64,000 bases of DNA from JBKBRC01 sp046292345 (lineage in GTDB: Bacteria > Bacteroidota > Rhodothermia > Rhodothermales > Rubricoccaceae): assembly GCA_046292345.1 (NCBI GenBank), contig JBKBRC010000011.1, forward strand, positions 5,778 to 69,777, given 5' to 3'. Below, in pieces: positions 8,840 to 18,083 of this stretch. A program made the translations under genes and the position numbers. Every line of letters begins with the position of its first letter. Position 1 is the stretch's first letter. The notes beneath the pieces are model-generated. The model did not search any database and was not told the origin of the DNA. It saw only the letters and a list, made by a program, of their open reading frames with translations.

Positions 8840-9265
8840 ATGAATGCCTCCCACGATACGCCCGCCGCGCCCGGTGCGTCTACGCGGCTCGACCGCTTTG
8901 ACGCCTACCGGGCGCGCATGAACGCACGCATCCTGGACGAAAAGGACCACCTGGGCATCAAGCGCTTCTTCAACCTCGACGCGGCCGCCTACCGCGACGG
9001 CGCGCTCGACGGCCGCACGAAAGAACTGCTCGGGCTTGTTGCCTCGATGGTGCTGCGCTGCAACGACTGCATCGATTACCATCTCGGACAGTGTGTCGCG
9101 GCCGGCTTTTCCGACGCCGAACTGGACGACGCGATGAACGTCGCGCTCGTCGTGGGCGGCTCGATCGTGATCCCGCACCTGCGGCACGCCGTCGAGACGA
9201 TCGACCTGCTGCGCGCGCGCGCAGCGGGCGAAGGCGCTCAGCCGACGGGGTCCTCGAGGTCGTAG
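8840..9265 (+). CDS. Carboxymuconolactone decarboxylase / AhpD-like protein
   Basis: A 141-residue all-helical protein. The redox motif RCNDCIDYHLGQ (CxxC plus His) is the alkylhydroperoxidase D signature, preceded by KELLGLVASMVL. Such proteins reduce peroxides or act as small oxidoreductases. Its 3' end overlaps the 3' end of the opposing tryptophan dioxygenase gene by 28 bp. The start at 8840 is divergent from the cyclo-ligase start, with only 9 bp between them. Confidence 0.88.
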   Translation: MNASHDTPAAPGASTRLDRFDAYRARMNARILDEKDHLGIKRFFNLDAAAYRDGALDGRTKELLGLVASMVLRCNDCIDYHLGQCVAAGFSDAELDDAMNVALVVGGSIVIPHLRHAVETIDLLRARAAGEGAQPTGSSRS

Positions 9266-10491
9266 TAGGCGACGAGCGCCGGGAAGAGCGGCAGCAGGTA
9301 GCGCTGGCTCGTGACGAGATAGGGCATCCCCCCGCCGCCGGTGCCCGAGTCGTCGGCGACGTGCCGGCGCACGGTGCGCCGGTGAACGGAGAGGAACGTC
9401 TCGGCGTGCGTGCCGTGCAGCGCGTCGTCGAGCGCGACCAGGCGCGTGAGCACGTGCGCGAGGGCGCTCTCGGGGGCGCGGGCGTGCAGGTAGTAGGCGC
9501 CTGCGCGGGCGCGCCCGAGGCGGCCGCGCCGCGCGTTCTCGGCGTGGGCCTGCGCGCGCAGGTCCGCTTCGAAGTCCGCGGCGGCGTCGGCCGCGCGCGG
9601 CGCGTCGCCGAGCGTGGCGCGGAAGCGGCTCACGGCGCGTGCCAGGTCGTCAGGGTGGAGGCGCCGGACGGCCGGCGGTGCGGGCGCGCTCGCGTCGAGC
9701 GTGGGCAGGCGTGCCAGCACGGCGTGCGCGAGCGTGTCGAGCCGCGCGGCGAGCGCCTCCGGGGCGTCCTCCGGCGGAGTGGCGCGCGCGGCCCCGCTAC
9801 GCAGCACGAGCGGATCGGCGAGTGCGACGTGCCCGCAGGGCGTGCCGGCATAATGCCGCCCGTAGGTCTCGCCGGGGAAGACGCGCACGTCGAGCAGCGG
9901 TCCTTTGCCGAGCGCGCGCTGGATGAGGCGGAGCTGAGCCGTCTGGAAGCCGCTCGACGGCTCGAGAAACGCGCGGAAGAGGCCGAACTCGACGCGCGAG
10001 AAGAGCACGTCGTCGTCCGGCCCACGCCCGAGCAGCTCCATGATCGGCGGCAGGACGCGGCGCGCGCTATGCCGCAGGCGCCCCGAGGCCGTCAGCGCCG
10101 GCCGCCAGAACGCCGCGGCCTCCGAGGCCGGGTCATCCACCTCGCCCTCGGCGAGCGCGAGCGGGACGAGCGCCGCGTCGGGACGTGCGAGCAGGCGCTC
10201 GAACGTGGCGGCGATCACGCCCAGGTCGAACGTCATCTGCTTGAAAACGAGCTCGCAGAGCTGGTGGACGACGATAAACACGCGCTCGTCCGGCACCGCC
10301 GACGCGGGCCGCTGCGCGCCGAGGAGCGCCTCGAGCCCCAGGTAGGCGCCATAGTCGAGGAGCAGGCGGCCCTCCGGACCGGGCGCGTTGACGAGCGGGT
10401 GGCCGTCCGGAGCCAGGAGGCGCGGCGCCTCGGCGCGCGCGTCGGGGTCGAGCGCGATGGCCCACCAGGTGTCGGAGGAGGGGCGAGGCAT
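9238..10491 (-). CDS. Tryptophan 2,3-dioxygenase family protein
   Basis: A 417-residue protein of the heme TDO family, which opens the indole ring of L-Trp to N-formylkynurenine. The motifs FIVVHQLCELVFKQ (distal His region), FLEPSSGFQTAQLRLIQ and DSGTGGGGMPYL (substrate-binding loop) are all present, with SVHRRTVRRHV supplying the likely proximal heme His. At 417 residues it is longer than bacterial TDO (about 280), with an Ala/Pro-rich middle (about 230-310). No other kynurenine-pathway gene is adjacent. Convergent with the AhpD-like gene, with overlapping ends. Confidence 0.9.
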   Translation of the reverse strand: MPRPSSDTWWAIALDPDARAEAPRLLAPDGHPLVNAPGPEGRLLLDYGAYLGLEALLGAQRPASAVPDERVFIVVHQLCELVFKQMTFDLGVIAATFERLLARPDAALVPLALAEGEVDDPASEAAAFWRPALTASGRLRHSARRVLPPIMELLGRGPDDDVLFSRVEFGLFRAFLEPSSGFQTAQLRLIQRALGKGPLLDVRVFPGETYGRHYAGTPCGHVALADPLVLRSGAARATPPEDAPEALAARLDTLAHAVLARLPTLDASAPAPPAVRRLHPDDLARAVSRFRATLGDAPRAADAAADFEADLRAQAHAENARRGRLGRARAGAYYLHARAPESALAHVLTRLVALDDALHGTHAETFLSVHRRTVRRHVADDSGTGGGGMPYLVTSQRYLLPLFPALVAYYDLEDPVG

Positions 10492-10643
10492 GGACGGGCG
10501 GTGGAAACGAGAGGGACGGCGCCGGCCTTGCCGGTCAGATGGCCGTGTCAGCAGGAGGCGTCGGGCAAGATGTTACGCGTGCAAGTCTCGCCGCCCGTGC
10601 GCCGGCGGATGCAGGCGGGCGGGGCGGGCGCTAGTTTCGGGCC

Positions 10644-11219
10644 ATGCCTGCCTCCCCCACGCCTCCCGACGGGCTCGACATCGGCCAGAACCGCCAGGCG
10701 CGCAAGTACTCCAGGCGCGAGATGGCGCTCCGGGTGCTCTGGATGCCCGGACAGTGGCTGCTGCGCCTGAGCCCCCGACCGTTCTTCGGCTGGCGGCGTT
10801 TCGTGCTGCGCCTCTTCGGCGCGCAGGTGGGGCCGCACGTCAACGTCTACCCCTCGACGCGCATCTACATGCCGTGGAACCTCCGCGTCGGGGCCTGGGC
10901 GGCCATCGGGGAGGACGTGCTCGTGTACAACCTCGGCCCCGTCACGATCGGCGAGCGGGCCACCATCTCGCACCGGGCCCACCTGTGCGCGGGCACGCAC
11001 GACCATACGCTCCCCGACCTGCCGCTGCTCAAGCCGCCCATCGTCGTCGAGGCGCAGGCGTGGGTCTGCGCTGACGCGCTCGTGGGGCCGGGCGTGACGG
11101 TCGGAGAGGGCGCCGTCGTCGGGGCGGGGGCGGTCGCCATGCGGGACGTGTCGCCGTGGACGATCGTGAGCGGCAACCCGGCGCGCCCCGTCAAAGAACG
11201 CGTGCTCCGCTCGCCGTAA
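10644..11219 (+). CDS. WcaF-like sugar O-acetyltransferase
   Basis: A 191-residue left-handed beta-helix acyltransferase. Hexapeptide repeats (VGPHVNVYPSTRIYMPWNLRVG, IGEDVLVYNLGPVTIGERATI) and the C-terminal VSGNPARPVKER loop match colanic-acid WcaF-type acetyltransferases using acetyl-CoA. The catalytic His is probably in GTHDHTLPD. It opens the exopolysaccharide locus and is followed closely by a GT2 gene in the same direction. Its stop codon is embedded in a short tandem repeat. Confidence 0.88.
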   Translation: MPASPTPPDGLDIGQNRQARKYSRREMALRVLWMPGQWLLRLSPRPFFGWRRFVLRLFGAQVGPHVNVYPSTRIYMPWNLRVGAWAAIGEDVLVYNLGPVTIGERATISHRAHLCAGTHDHTLPDLPLLKPPIVVEAQAWVCADALVGPGVTVGEGAVVGAGAVAMRDVSPWTIVSGNPARPVKERVLRSP

Positions 11220-11264
11220 CGCGTGCTCCGCTCCGCTCGCCGTAACGCGTGCTCCGCTCGCCCG
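11197..11264. repeat. Tandem repeat (21/26/21 bp) spanning a stop codon
   Basis: Three copies starting aacgcgtgctccgct at 11197, 11218 and 11244; the middle copy carries an extra 5 bp. The TAA of the WcaF-like gene (11217-11219) lies at the junction of copies 1 and 2. Confidence 0.9.
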
Positions 11265-11283
11265 AACGCCTTTCCGTCACCGC

Positions 11284-12174
11284 ATGTCCGCTGCCGACCC
11301 CCACGCCCTCGCTGCGGCGCCGCCCGATGCGCGGCCGGCCCGTGCGCCCGTTTCGGTGCTTCTTCTGACGCTCAACGAGGAGGCGAACCTCCCGCGCTGC
11401 CTCGCGGCGCTGGACTGGGCTGACGACGTTCTCGTGCTGGATTCGTTCAGCACCGACAGGACCGTGGCCGTAGCGCAGGAGCATGGCGCGCGCGTCATGC
11501 AACGCGCCTTCGACTCCTTCGCCGGGCAGCGCAACTTCGGATTGCAGGAGGGCGGGCTGCGCCACGACTGGGTCCTGCACCTCGATGCAGATGAAGTCGT
11601 GACGCCCGCGCTGCGCGACGAGCTGCTGAAGGTGATGCGCGAGGGGACCTTCCCGGCCTACCGCCTGGCCTCGAAGATGATGTTTCAGGGGCGCTGGCTG
11701 CGCTACTCCGGTCTCTATCCGTCGTATCAGGTGCGCTTCGGACGCCGGGACCGGCTCACCTTCGTGCAGGTGGGGCATGGGCAGCGCGAGACGCTCGCGC
11801 CGGAAGAGCTGGGGACGTTGCAGGAACCGCTGCTCCACTACACGTTCTCCAAGGGGCTCGACGACTGGATCGCGCGGCACAACCGCTACTCGCGAGCGGA
11901 GGCCGAGGAGGCGCTGGCCGGCGGCTCGACGCGGGTCGCACTGCGTGATTTTATCGCCAAGGATCCCGTCGAGCGGCGCCGGGCAGCGAAGCGGCTCGTA
12001 GCGCGCTCGCGCTTCCGCCCGGCGCTGCGCTACGCCTACATGCTGCTCGCCCGCCGCGCCTTCCTCGACGGCACGCCAGGCCTGACCTACTGCCGTCTTC
12101 TGGCGATGTACGAGCGGATGATTGTGCTGAAAATGAGGGAGATAGAGTTGAAGCGGAAAGGCGTGCCGCTCTGA
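11284..12174 (+). CDS. Glycosyltransferase family 2 (WaaE/KdtX-like)
   Basis: A 296-residue cytoplasmic GT-A glycosyltransferase. It has VSVLLLTLNEEANLPRCL at the N-terminus, LDSFSTDRTVAVAQ, and a metal-binding DxD in WVLHLDADEVVTPAL. The sequence RNFGLQEGGLRHDWVLHLDADE resembles lipopolysaccharide-core beta-1,4-glucosyltransferases of the WaaE type. It probably adds one sugar during exopolysaccharide or LPS assembly. It lies 64 bp after the acetyltransferase. Confidence 0.88.
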   Translation: MSAADPHALAAAPPDARPARAPVSVLLLTLNEEANLPRCLAALDWADDVLVLDSFSTDRTVAVAQEHGARVMQRAFDSFAGQRNFGLQEGGLRHDWVLHLDADEVVTPALRDELLKVMREGTFPAYRLASKMMFQGRWLRYSGLYPSYQVRFGRRDRLTFVQVGHGQRETLAPEELGTLQEPLLHYTFSKGLDDWIARHNRYSRAEAEEALAGGSTRVALRDFIAKDPVERRRAAKRLVARSRFRPALRYAYMLLARRAFLDGTPGLTYCRLLAMYERMIVLKMREIELKRKGVPL

Positions 12175-12512
12175 TTCCCTCGGGAGCCGCGTGCGGAGCG
12201 GGGCTCTGCCGGGCACATCGGGTGCAGACAGTTGCAAAAGGAGACCGCCGGGGGTCTTCGAGGGCACGTCGGTCGCCGCGTAGCGTGACGTCGCGCGACG
12301 ATTGCGCGGCTTGATGCGCGCTCGTGCCTGCATGGCACGGAACCGAAAGGCCCTCCGGAGCGATCCGAAAGCCGCGCCAGAAGCGCATCTCCTCTGCGCC
12401 GGTCTCCTGACAGGCTGCTCCGCGACGCGGCCTATGCTCCGTCGGCCTGTTCCCTTCTGATCGCGACTGCGCCCTCTGCCCCTCTCTCCATCCCCGGCTG
12501 CTCGCCTCCTAC
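12175..12512. other. Intergenic region, 338 bp, no gene seen
   Basis: No convincing ORF, tRNA or strong terminator is visible. A weak GAGCC/GGCTC hairpin occurs just after 12175. The region probably carries the promoter for the GT4 gene. Confidence 0.4.
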
Positions 12513-13826
12513 GTGATGACGGACCCTCGCCCCTCGATTCTCTTTGTCAACCAGCACTACTGGCCTGACTTTGCATCCACCGGGCAGCACCTGACCGACC
12601 TTGCCGAGCACCTCGCGGCCGATGGCTTCGACGTGCACGTGCTGTGCAGCCGTGGCAAGTACCTCGCGGGCAAGATGGAACTGCCCAAGCAGGAGCAGCG
12701 CAACGGCGTCACGATCCGCCGCGTGAGCGCCACCGCGTTCGGTCGCGGCTCGCACCTGGGGCGGCTGATGGACTACGCGTCCTTCTACCTCCTCGCGCTC
12801 TGGCACGTGCTCTTCGGGCGCCGGCACGACGCCGTCGTGATGCTGACGACGCCACCGCTGCTCGGCGCCATCGGCGCGCTCGCGCGGGCCATCCGAGGCA
12901 GCCGCTACGGCATCTGGTCGATGGACCTGCATCCGGACGCCGAGGAGGCCATCGGCATGATCAAGCCGGGCAGCGCGCTCTCGCGCCTGCTCCACGGCCT
13001 CAACGGCTGGGGCTACCGCCGCGCTGACTTCGTGATCGACCTCGGCTTCGTGATGAAAGCCCGCCTGGAGGCCAAGGGCGTCCACCCAGACCGTCTGCGC
13101 ACGATCCCAGTCTGGAGCGACCGCAACGAGATCTATCCCGTCGCCCCGGCCGACAACCCGCTGCGCGCCGAGCTGGGCCTGCAGAACAAGTTCGTCGTCA
13201 TGTACTCCGGCAACGCTGGCCTCGCGCATCGCTTCGACGAGGTGATGGAGGCCATGCGTCGCCTGCGGGACCATCCGTCGGTGTACTTCCTGTTCGTCGG
13301 CAACGGGCCGCGCCGGGCTGAGATCGAGACGTTCGTGCAGGCTGAGGGGCTCACCAACTTCCGCTACCTCGACTACTTCGGGCGCGACCAGCTCGCGCAG
13401 TCGCTCTCGCTCGGCGACGTGCACCTGCTCACGCTGCGCGAGGACATGGCCGGGATTGCCGTGCCGGGTAAGCTCTACGGCATCATGGCCGCCGCCCGCC
13501 CCACGGTCATGGTCGGCCCGCGCGTCTCCGAGCCGGCGCAGGTGATCACGAGCGAGCGGGTGGGGGAGCTGGTCGTGCCGGGGCCGGACGCCGGCGCGCG
13601 CCTTGCCGGCCTGCTCGTCAGCATGGCCAGCCGCCCGGGGGCTACGGCCGCCACGGGCGCTCGTGCTCGCCAGGTCTTCCTCGACCAGTTCGACCGCGAC
13701 GTCTGCTGTGCGCAGTGGGCGAGCATGCTCCGCGAGCACCTCGGCCTGGCGCAGCCAGCGCCAGCCCGGACGGCGCGCCCGGTCGCGCGTCCCGCCGCGC
13801 GCCGCACACGGGCCGTCCCAGCCTGA
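12513..13826 (+). CDS. Glycosyltransferase family 4 (WbuB-like)
   Basis: A 437-residue GT-B glycosyltransferase. The N-terminal FVNQHYWPDFASTGQHLTDL and MLTTPPLLGAIGALA are typical of WbuB-like GT4 enzymes. The C-terminal donor domain contains KFVVMYSGNAGLAH and DVHLLTLREDMAGIAVPGKLYGIMAA with the conserved Glu/Pro loop. It transfers a nucleotide-sugar residue to an undecaprenyl-linked precursor. The C-terminal tail is basic and Pro/Ala-rich. GTG at 12513 and ATG at 12516 are adjacent possible starts. Confidence 0.88.
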   Translation: MMTDPRPSILFVNQHYWPDFASTGQHLTDLAEHLAADGFDVHVLCSRGKYLAGKMELPKQEQRNGVTIRRVSATAFGRGSHLGRLMDYASFYLLALWHVLFGRRHDAVVMLTTPPLLGAIGALARAIRGSRYGIWSMDLHPDAEEAIGMIKPGSALSRLLHGLNGWGYRRADFVIDLGFVMKARLEAKGVHPDRLRTIPVWSDRNEIYPVAPADNPLRAELGLQNKFVVMYSGNAGLAHRFDEVMEAMRRLRDHPSVYFLFVGNGPRRAEIETFVQAEGLTNFRYLDYFGRDQLAQSLSLGDVHLLTLREDMAGIAVPGKLYGIMAAARPTVMVGPRVSEPAQVITSERVGELVVPGPDAGARLAGLLVSMASRPGATAATGARARQVFLDQFDRDVCCAQWASMLREHLGLAQPAPARTARPVARPAARRTRAVPA

Positions 13827-13845
13827 GACGGCCGACAGCGTACGG

Positions 13846-13883
13846 GGCGCTCGTGGCTGGCGCGGGCGCTCGTGGCTGGCGCG
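13846..13883. repeat. 19-bp tandem repeat, 2 copies, between convergent genes
   Basis: Two exact copies of ggcgctcgtggctggcgcg, followed by a degenerate short repeat (cgcaatcacggctag / cgcgtaatcacg) that runs into the stop of the T9SS-domain gene at 13893. Confidence 0.9.
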
Positions 13884-13892
13884 CAATCACGG

Positions 13893-14681
13893 CTAGCGCG
13901 TAATCACGAGCCGCCGCTGTGCAGACTGCTCTCCCTCGCGCAAGCGGTACAGGTAAGTGCCGGCCGGGAGGTCGTCCACCTCGAGCAGGAACGTGTGCCG
14001 GCCGGCCTCGTGATGCTGCTCGGAGAGGGTGCGCAGGCGCCGCCCGAGGAGGTCGAAGAGTTCGAGCGTGACATGGCCCGGGCGATCGAGCGTGTAGACG
14101 AGCGTCGTGCGGTACGAGGCGGGGTTCGGGAAGTTGGGCTCGAGGCCAAAGGCGAGCGGTGCATGGCCATCCATGCGCGTGGCCTGGAGCGCGCGGAGCT
14201 CGTAGAGCCCGTCTGCCCGAAACGTGCCGCCGGAGGCGTCGCTGCCCTCGAACGCGAACTGCACGTCGTCGCGGTGCTCCTGCTGCGTCGCGGCGCGCCA
14301 CACGGCGAACCGGATGGCCTCGCCTGGCAGGAAGCCGTCCTGCTCGGGCGTAAACGGGTCGTCGAGCCACGCCGTGAGCGAGCCCGCCTCGCCAGACCAG
14401 ACGAGCAGGCCCGCGCACGAGCCGTCCGGCCGGATGGCTGCGATCTCGTCGCCTGCCGCGAGCGGCGCGCCGGCTACGAGGAGGGCTTCCGGCGCAGGAA
14501 AGAGGACCGTGGCCCCGGCGCCCGTAGGCGTGTCGCAAGACGCAAAATGCGTGGCCGGTTGAGGAGAGGACGCCGTCAGCAAAGCGAGCGCGGACGAGAG
14601 CAGTGTTACGGCAGCGGTGAGCATGGCGGCTAGGAAGGGTCGCGTCGTGCCTTGCTCAAGCGGGGTGCCTCGGTCGCCCAT
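13893..14681 (-). CDS. Secreted protein with type IX secretion C-terminal sorting domain
   Basis: A 262-residue protein with a signal-peptide-like hydrophobic segment (MLTAAVTLLSSALALLTASS, starting at the internal Met20, nt 14624, which may be the true start). The middle region resembles secreted beta-sandwich proteins of unknown function. The C-terminal 80 residues are a Por/T9SS sorting domain: LEPNFPNPASYRTTLVYTL, VTLELFDLLGRRLRTL, DLPAGTYLYRL and a final RRLVITR. This implies export across the outer membrane by a type IX system and placement at the cell surface. Confidence 0.85.
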   Translation of the reverse strand: MGDRGTPLEQGTTRPFLAAMLTAAVTLLSSALALLTASSPQPATHFASCDTPTGAGATVLFPAPEALLVAGAPLAAGDEIAAIRPDGSCAGLLVWSGEAGSLTAWLDDPFTPEQDGFLPGEAIRFAVWRAATQQEHRDDVQFAFEGSDASGGTFRADGLYELRALQATRMDGHAPLAFGLEPNFPNPASYRTTLVYTLDRPGHVTLELFDLLGRRLRTLSEQHHEAGRHTFLLEVDDLPAGTYLYRLREGEQSAQRRLVITR

Positions 14682-15023
14682 GACGATCTCGAAGGAGAGA
14701 ATCCGTGTCTCAGCCTGTATTCACGCAATCGTTATGTCACGCTTTGCCCGGCATAGGGTCTTTCGAAGCGGCCGCAAGTTGCCCGCGGCGCGGCCTGTGT
14801 ACGGCACGGGTACTTACGCATCTCCGCCCCCGGTTACAGATCGAACGCCTCGCGTTACCGAACGCCCGGACAGGTGAGGCGTAGAAGCGCCCGCCTCACG
14901 TGTATGGCATGCTGTGCATGCTGCTGAGACTGCGCCAAAAGCCCATACGGCCCTGCGCCGCCTGCTTTCACGGTCTGCGCGCGCATGCTGTACCCTTCCT
15001 GTTGAACACGACCCTCCAGACCC
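14682..15023. other. Intergenic region between divergent genes, 342 bp
   Basis: No gene is seen. It separates the leftward T9SS-domain gene from the rightward Wzc-like gene and must hold their promoters. A perfect 8-bp inverted repeat (gtgaggcg ... cgcctcac) lies at 14874-14899. Confidence 0.5.
14874..14899. promoter_or_regulatory. Inverted repeat upstream of exopolysaccharide operon
   Basis: Perfect 8-bp arms gtgaggcg / cgcctcac with a 10-bp spacer, about 125 bp before the Wzc-like start. It could be an operator or a leader hairpin; no regulator can be assigned. Confidence 0.3.
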
Positions 15024-17375
15024 TTGTCCACGTCTCCAACTCCGTCCGCACCGCAGCGCACCGGCCGCACCGCCCGGGCACCGCGCAACAAGCAAGTCGA
15101 AGAGGTACTGGATTTTGTGGTGCGCCGCCGGTTCATCATCGGCTCCGTGTTTCTGCTCGCGCTGCTGCTCACGCTCGCGTACACGTTCACGCGCGTGCCG
15201 GTCTACCAGACGTCCGCGATCGTCTCGGTGGACTTCTCGCAGATCCCCGGGCAGGGCGGGGTGCGCGTCGAGGAAGACTCGCCCTTCATTCGCAGCGACC
15301 GCACGATCGCGACTGAGCTGTTCATCCTGAACAACTCGCGCAGCATCGGCGAGCGCGTGACGGCACGCCTCGAGCAGGAGATGGGCGCTCGCCCACCGGG
15401 CTCGGTCAGCTTCGACGCCGAGCGCTCGGTGCCCAACGTGGTCCGCATCACGGCTACCAGCTCCGACCCGAAGGCGGCGGCGGCCCTGGCTAACGCCTAC
15501 GCCGAGGAGTACGTCCGCCAGACGCAGCTCGACAGCCGCGCCTTCCTGACGGGCGCGGTCGAGTTCCTCGAGGAGCAGCGCGACATGCTCCGCGGCGAGC
15601 TGACAGCGGCCGAGAATGCGCTTCAGCGCTTCCAGGAATCGACCGGCGCGGCCGTCACGGCCGGGGGCGGCGCGGCGGCCGGGCGCCTGGCCGGCCTCGA
15701 GGCCGAGCGCGACAACGCGCGCATCGAGATGCAGACGCGCGAGGCGACGCTACGGACGATCGAGGCGGAGCTTGCGGCCATCAACCCCCGCCTTGCCGAC
15801 CGGCTCTCGTCGCCGGTGGACCGGCGCATCCAGGTGGTGCAGCAGCAGATCGCGGCGCTCGAGCAGGAGCGGCAGCTCGCGGCCGGCTACGAGACGGCCG
15901 TCGGGCGCGACGCAGCCGAGCGCCCGGACGTGCAGCGGATCGACCGGCAGATCGCGACGCTGCAGGCGGAGCTGGAGCAGCTTACGAACCGGTACCTCGA
16001 GGAGGTCCGCGCGGCGGGCGGCGCGCTGACCGGCGAGCAGGGCGCCGCCTACGTCAACGAGCTCCAGCGCCGGCGCATCCAGGAGCAGATCGCCCTCAAC
16101 GGCATGCGTGAGCGCGCGGCTTCGGCGGCGCAGCGGATCCGGGCGGCCGAGGCTGAACTCGCGCGCGTGCCGGCGCAGACGATCGGTGTGGCGCGCCTCG
16201 AGCGCGAGCGGCTCTACCGCGAGCGGATGTACGACTACGTGCAGGAGCGCCTGCGCGAGATGCAGATCGCCGAGGCGACGCAGACCGGCTACGCGCGCCT
16301 GATGCGCGCCGCCGCCGAGCCCTCTGTGGCCGTTGGCCCCGATCGCACCAAGAACCTCGGTTTCGGGCTGCTGTTCGGGCTGCTACTCGGCCTCGGCCTG
16401 GCCTTCGCACGCGACCGGTTCGACACGCGCGTCTACAAGCCCGATCATCTCACCGACCGCGGGCTTTACGTGCTCGAGGCCGTGCCGGACCTGAGCCCGC
16501 TCATCAAAGAGGAGTTCGACGGGGCTGCGACCGTGCGCTATCAGGACCGCGACGTCGCGACGAGCCTCGTGACGATGCTCGCGCCGCTGGCGCCGCCGAG
16601 CGAGACCTACCGCCACCTGCGCACGAGCGTGCAGTTCAGCCGCCCCGGCGTGCTCGTCGAGACGATTCTGGTGACGAGCGCCGGCGCCGGCGAGGGCAAG
16701 TCCACGACGGCGGCCAACCTCGCCATTACGATGGCGCAGGCCGGGCGGCGGACGCTCCTGATCGACGCCGACCTGCGCCGCCCGCGCCAGCACGACCTCT
16801 TCGGGCTCCCGCGCGACACGGGCCTGGCGCAGATTCTCGCCGTGGGGGACACGTCTCCGGACGCGCTCCGGCAGTGGATGGAGATGTTCCGGATCCCCGG
16901 CGAGCATCCGCTCTACGTGCTGCCGACGGGCGGCGAAGCCAGCTCCCCGGCCGACGACGCCAAGCCCTCGCCGTGGCGCATCGAGAACCCGGCCGAGCTG
17001 CTCGGCTCGCCGCGCATGCGCGAGGTTCTGCGCCAGTACCGCCGCATGTTCGACGTGGTGGTCATTGACTCGCCGCCCGTGCTCGCAGCAACCGACGCCG
17101 TGCTGCTCTCCACGCAGGCCGACGCAACCGTCGTGGTGACGTGTGCGGGCAAGACAAAGGGCGCAGACATCGAGCAGGCACTCGACCACCTGGCCGACGT
17201 CGGCGCGCACGTCGTGGGGGGCATCCTGAACCGCTTCACGCTCAGCGACGCCTTCGGCTACGCCTACAGCTACGGCCACTACTCGCGCTACGGCCCCTAC
17301 TCGACGTACGGCTACACATCCAAGAAAAAGCGCAAGTCGAAGCGCCGTCCCACCGCGAGCGTGGAGAAGGCCTGA
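15024..17375 (+). CDS. Wzc-like polysaccharide co-polymerase and tyrosine autokinase
   Basis: A 783-residue inner-membrane protein. A Wzz domain with TM1 (RRRFIIGSVFLLALLLTLAYTF, about 35-56) is followed by a long periplasmic coiled coil (about 170-400), a GNVR-type region (VARLERERLYRERMYDYVQERL) and TM2 (LGFGLLFGLLLGLGLAF, about 450). The cytoplasmic BY-kinase domain has Walker A (SAGAGEGKSTT), Walker A' (LLIDADLRRPRQ) and Walker B (VVVIDSPPV). The C-terminus is a Tyr-rich tail (YSYGHYSRYGPYSTYGY), the expected autophosphorylation cluster. It controls chain length and export of exopolysaccharide. The start is TTG at 15024. Confidence 0.92.
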   Translation: MSTSPTPSAPQRTGRTARAPRNKQVEEVLDFVVRRRFIIGSVFLLALLLTLAYTFTRVPVYQTSAIVSVDFSQIPGQGGVRVEEDSPFIRSDRTIATELFILNNSRSIGERVTARLEQEMGARPPGSVSFDAERSVPNVVRITATSSDPKAAAALANAYAEEYVRQTQLDSRAFLTGAVEFLEEQRDMLRGELTAAENALQRFQESTGAAVTAGGGAAAGRLAGLEAERDNARIEMQTREATLRTIEAELAAINPRLADRLSSPVDRRIQVVQQQIAALEQERQLAAGYETAVGRDAAERPDVQRIDRQIATLQAELEQLTNRYLEEVRAAGGALTGEQGAAYVNELQRRRIQEQIALNGMRERAASAAQRIRAAEAELARVPAQTIGVARLERERLYRERMYDYVQERLREMQIAEATQTGYARLMRAAAEPSVAVGPDRTKNLGFGLLFGLLLGLGLAFARDRFDTRVYKPDHLTDRGLYVLEAVPDLSPLIKEEFDGAATVRYQDRDVATSLVTMLAPLAPPSETYRHLRTSVQFSRPGVLVETILVTSAGAGEGKSTTAANLAITMAQAGRRTLLIDADLRRPRQHDLFGLPRDTGLAQILAVGDTSPDALRQWMEMFRIPGEHPLYVLPTGGEASSPADDAKPSPWRIENPAELLGSPRMREVLRQYRRMFDVVVIDSPPVLAATDAVLLSTQADATVVVTCAGKTKGADIEQALDHLADVGAHVVGGILNRFTLSDAFGYAYSYGHYSRYGPYSTYGYTSKKKRKSKRRPTASVEKA

Positions 17376-17438
17376 CCGGCTTGCCTGATCGACGCCGCTC
17401 TTCCTCATCTCCTGCTCCTCTAGTCTGTCCCTGCCACC

Positions 17439-17957
17439 GTGACGCTTCGAGCCACGCTCTTCTCCCTGCTCCTCCTCCTGATGGCTGCGCCGCTCTGCGC
17501 CCAGACCGTGGTATTCAACCCGGGCGACATCCAGGCGCAAGGCACCAACTACCGTGTCTACACCGTCCAGGGCGCGCCGAACATCCAGGTGCTGCTCGTG
17601 AGCCCCGTCGGGAGCGGGATTTATGCGCTGCGCGAGAACACGTCGCTTTCCGAGTTGCTCGCCCTCTCCGGAGCGGCAGCGAGCGCGGTCGAGACGCCGG
17701 ACGTGTTGCGCGAGGTCACGGTGCGCATCCTGCGCCAACTCGGGCCAGGGCCGCGGTCAGTGCTCTACGAGGCGCCGCTCGAGCAGGTGCTGCTCGAGTC
17801 CGCCTCGCAGCCAGAGCTGATGACGGACGACATCATAGAGATCCAGGTCACCGCGCAGCCTCGCGGCCGGCGCGCCTGGCTCGAGGCCATACAGATTGCC
17901 TCGTCGGTCGGAACGCTGCTGCTGCTCGTGCTCCGGCTTTCGTCGGGTGGCATTTAG
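17439..17957 (+). CDS. SLBB-like periplasmic protein, exopolysaccharide-associated
   Basis: A 172-residue protein with a signal peptide (LFSLLLLLMAAPLCAQ), an SLBB/ubiquitin-like region (VQGAPNIQVLLVSPVGSGIYALRENTSLSELLALSGAA) and one C-terminal membrane helix (IASSVGTLLLLVLRL). It resembles the soluble-ligand-binding domain of Wza-type exporters but lacks the N-terminal Poly_export domain. It therefore may be an accessory rather than the export channel. The start is GTG at 17439, 63 bp after the Wzc-like gene. Confidence 0.68.
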   Translation: MTLRATLFSLLLLLMAAPLCAQTVVFNPGDIQAQGTNYRVYTVQGAPNIQVLLVSPVGSGIYALRENTSLSELLALSGAAASAVETPDVLREVTVRILRQLGPGPRSVLYEAPLEQVLLESASQPELMTDDIIEIQVTAQPRGRRAWLEAIQIASSVGTLLLLVLRLSSGGI

Positions 17958-18083
17958 TCTCTCATCGCACCTCCAGCGCCTCGCTTGCCACGCTCGCCCG
18001 GACGAGCGCGCGCCGGGCTGGCGAACGATCCGCGGTATGACGGCCCGCGGACATCAGTAAACACAGCCCGATAAAACAGAGGA

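Noticed and set aside
12175..12512. Possible RNA gene in the gap before the GT4 gene
   Set aside because: No cloverleaf or strong structured RNA could be recognised by eye.
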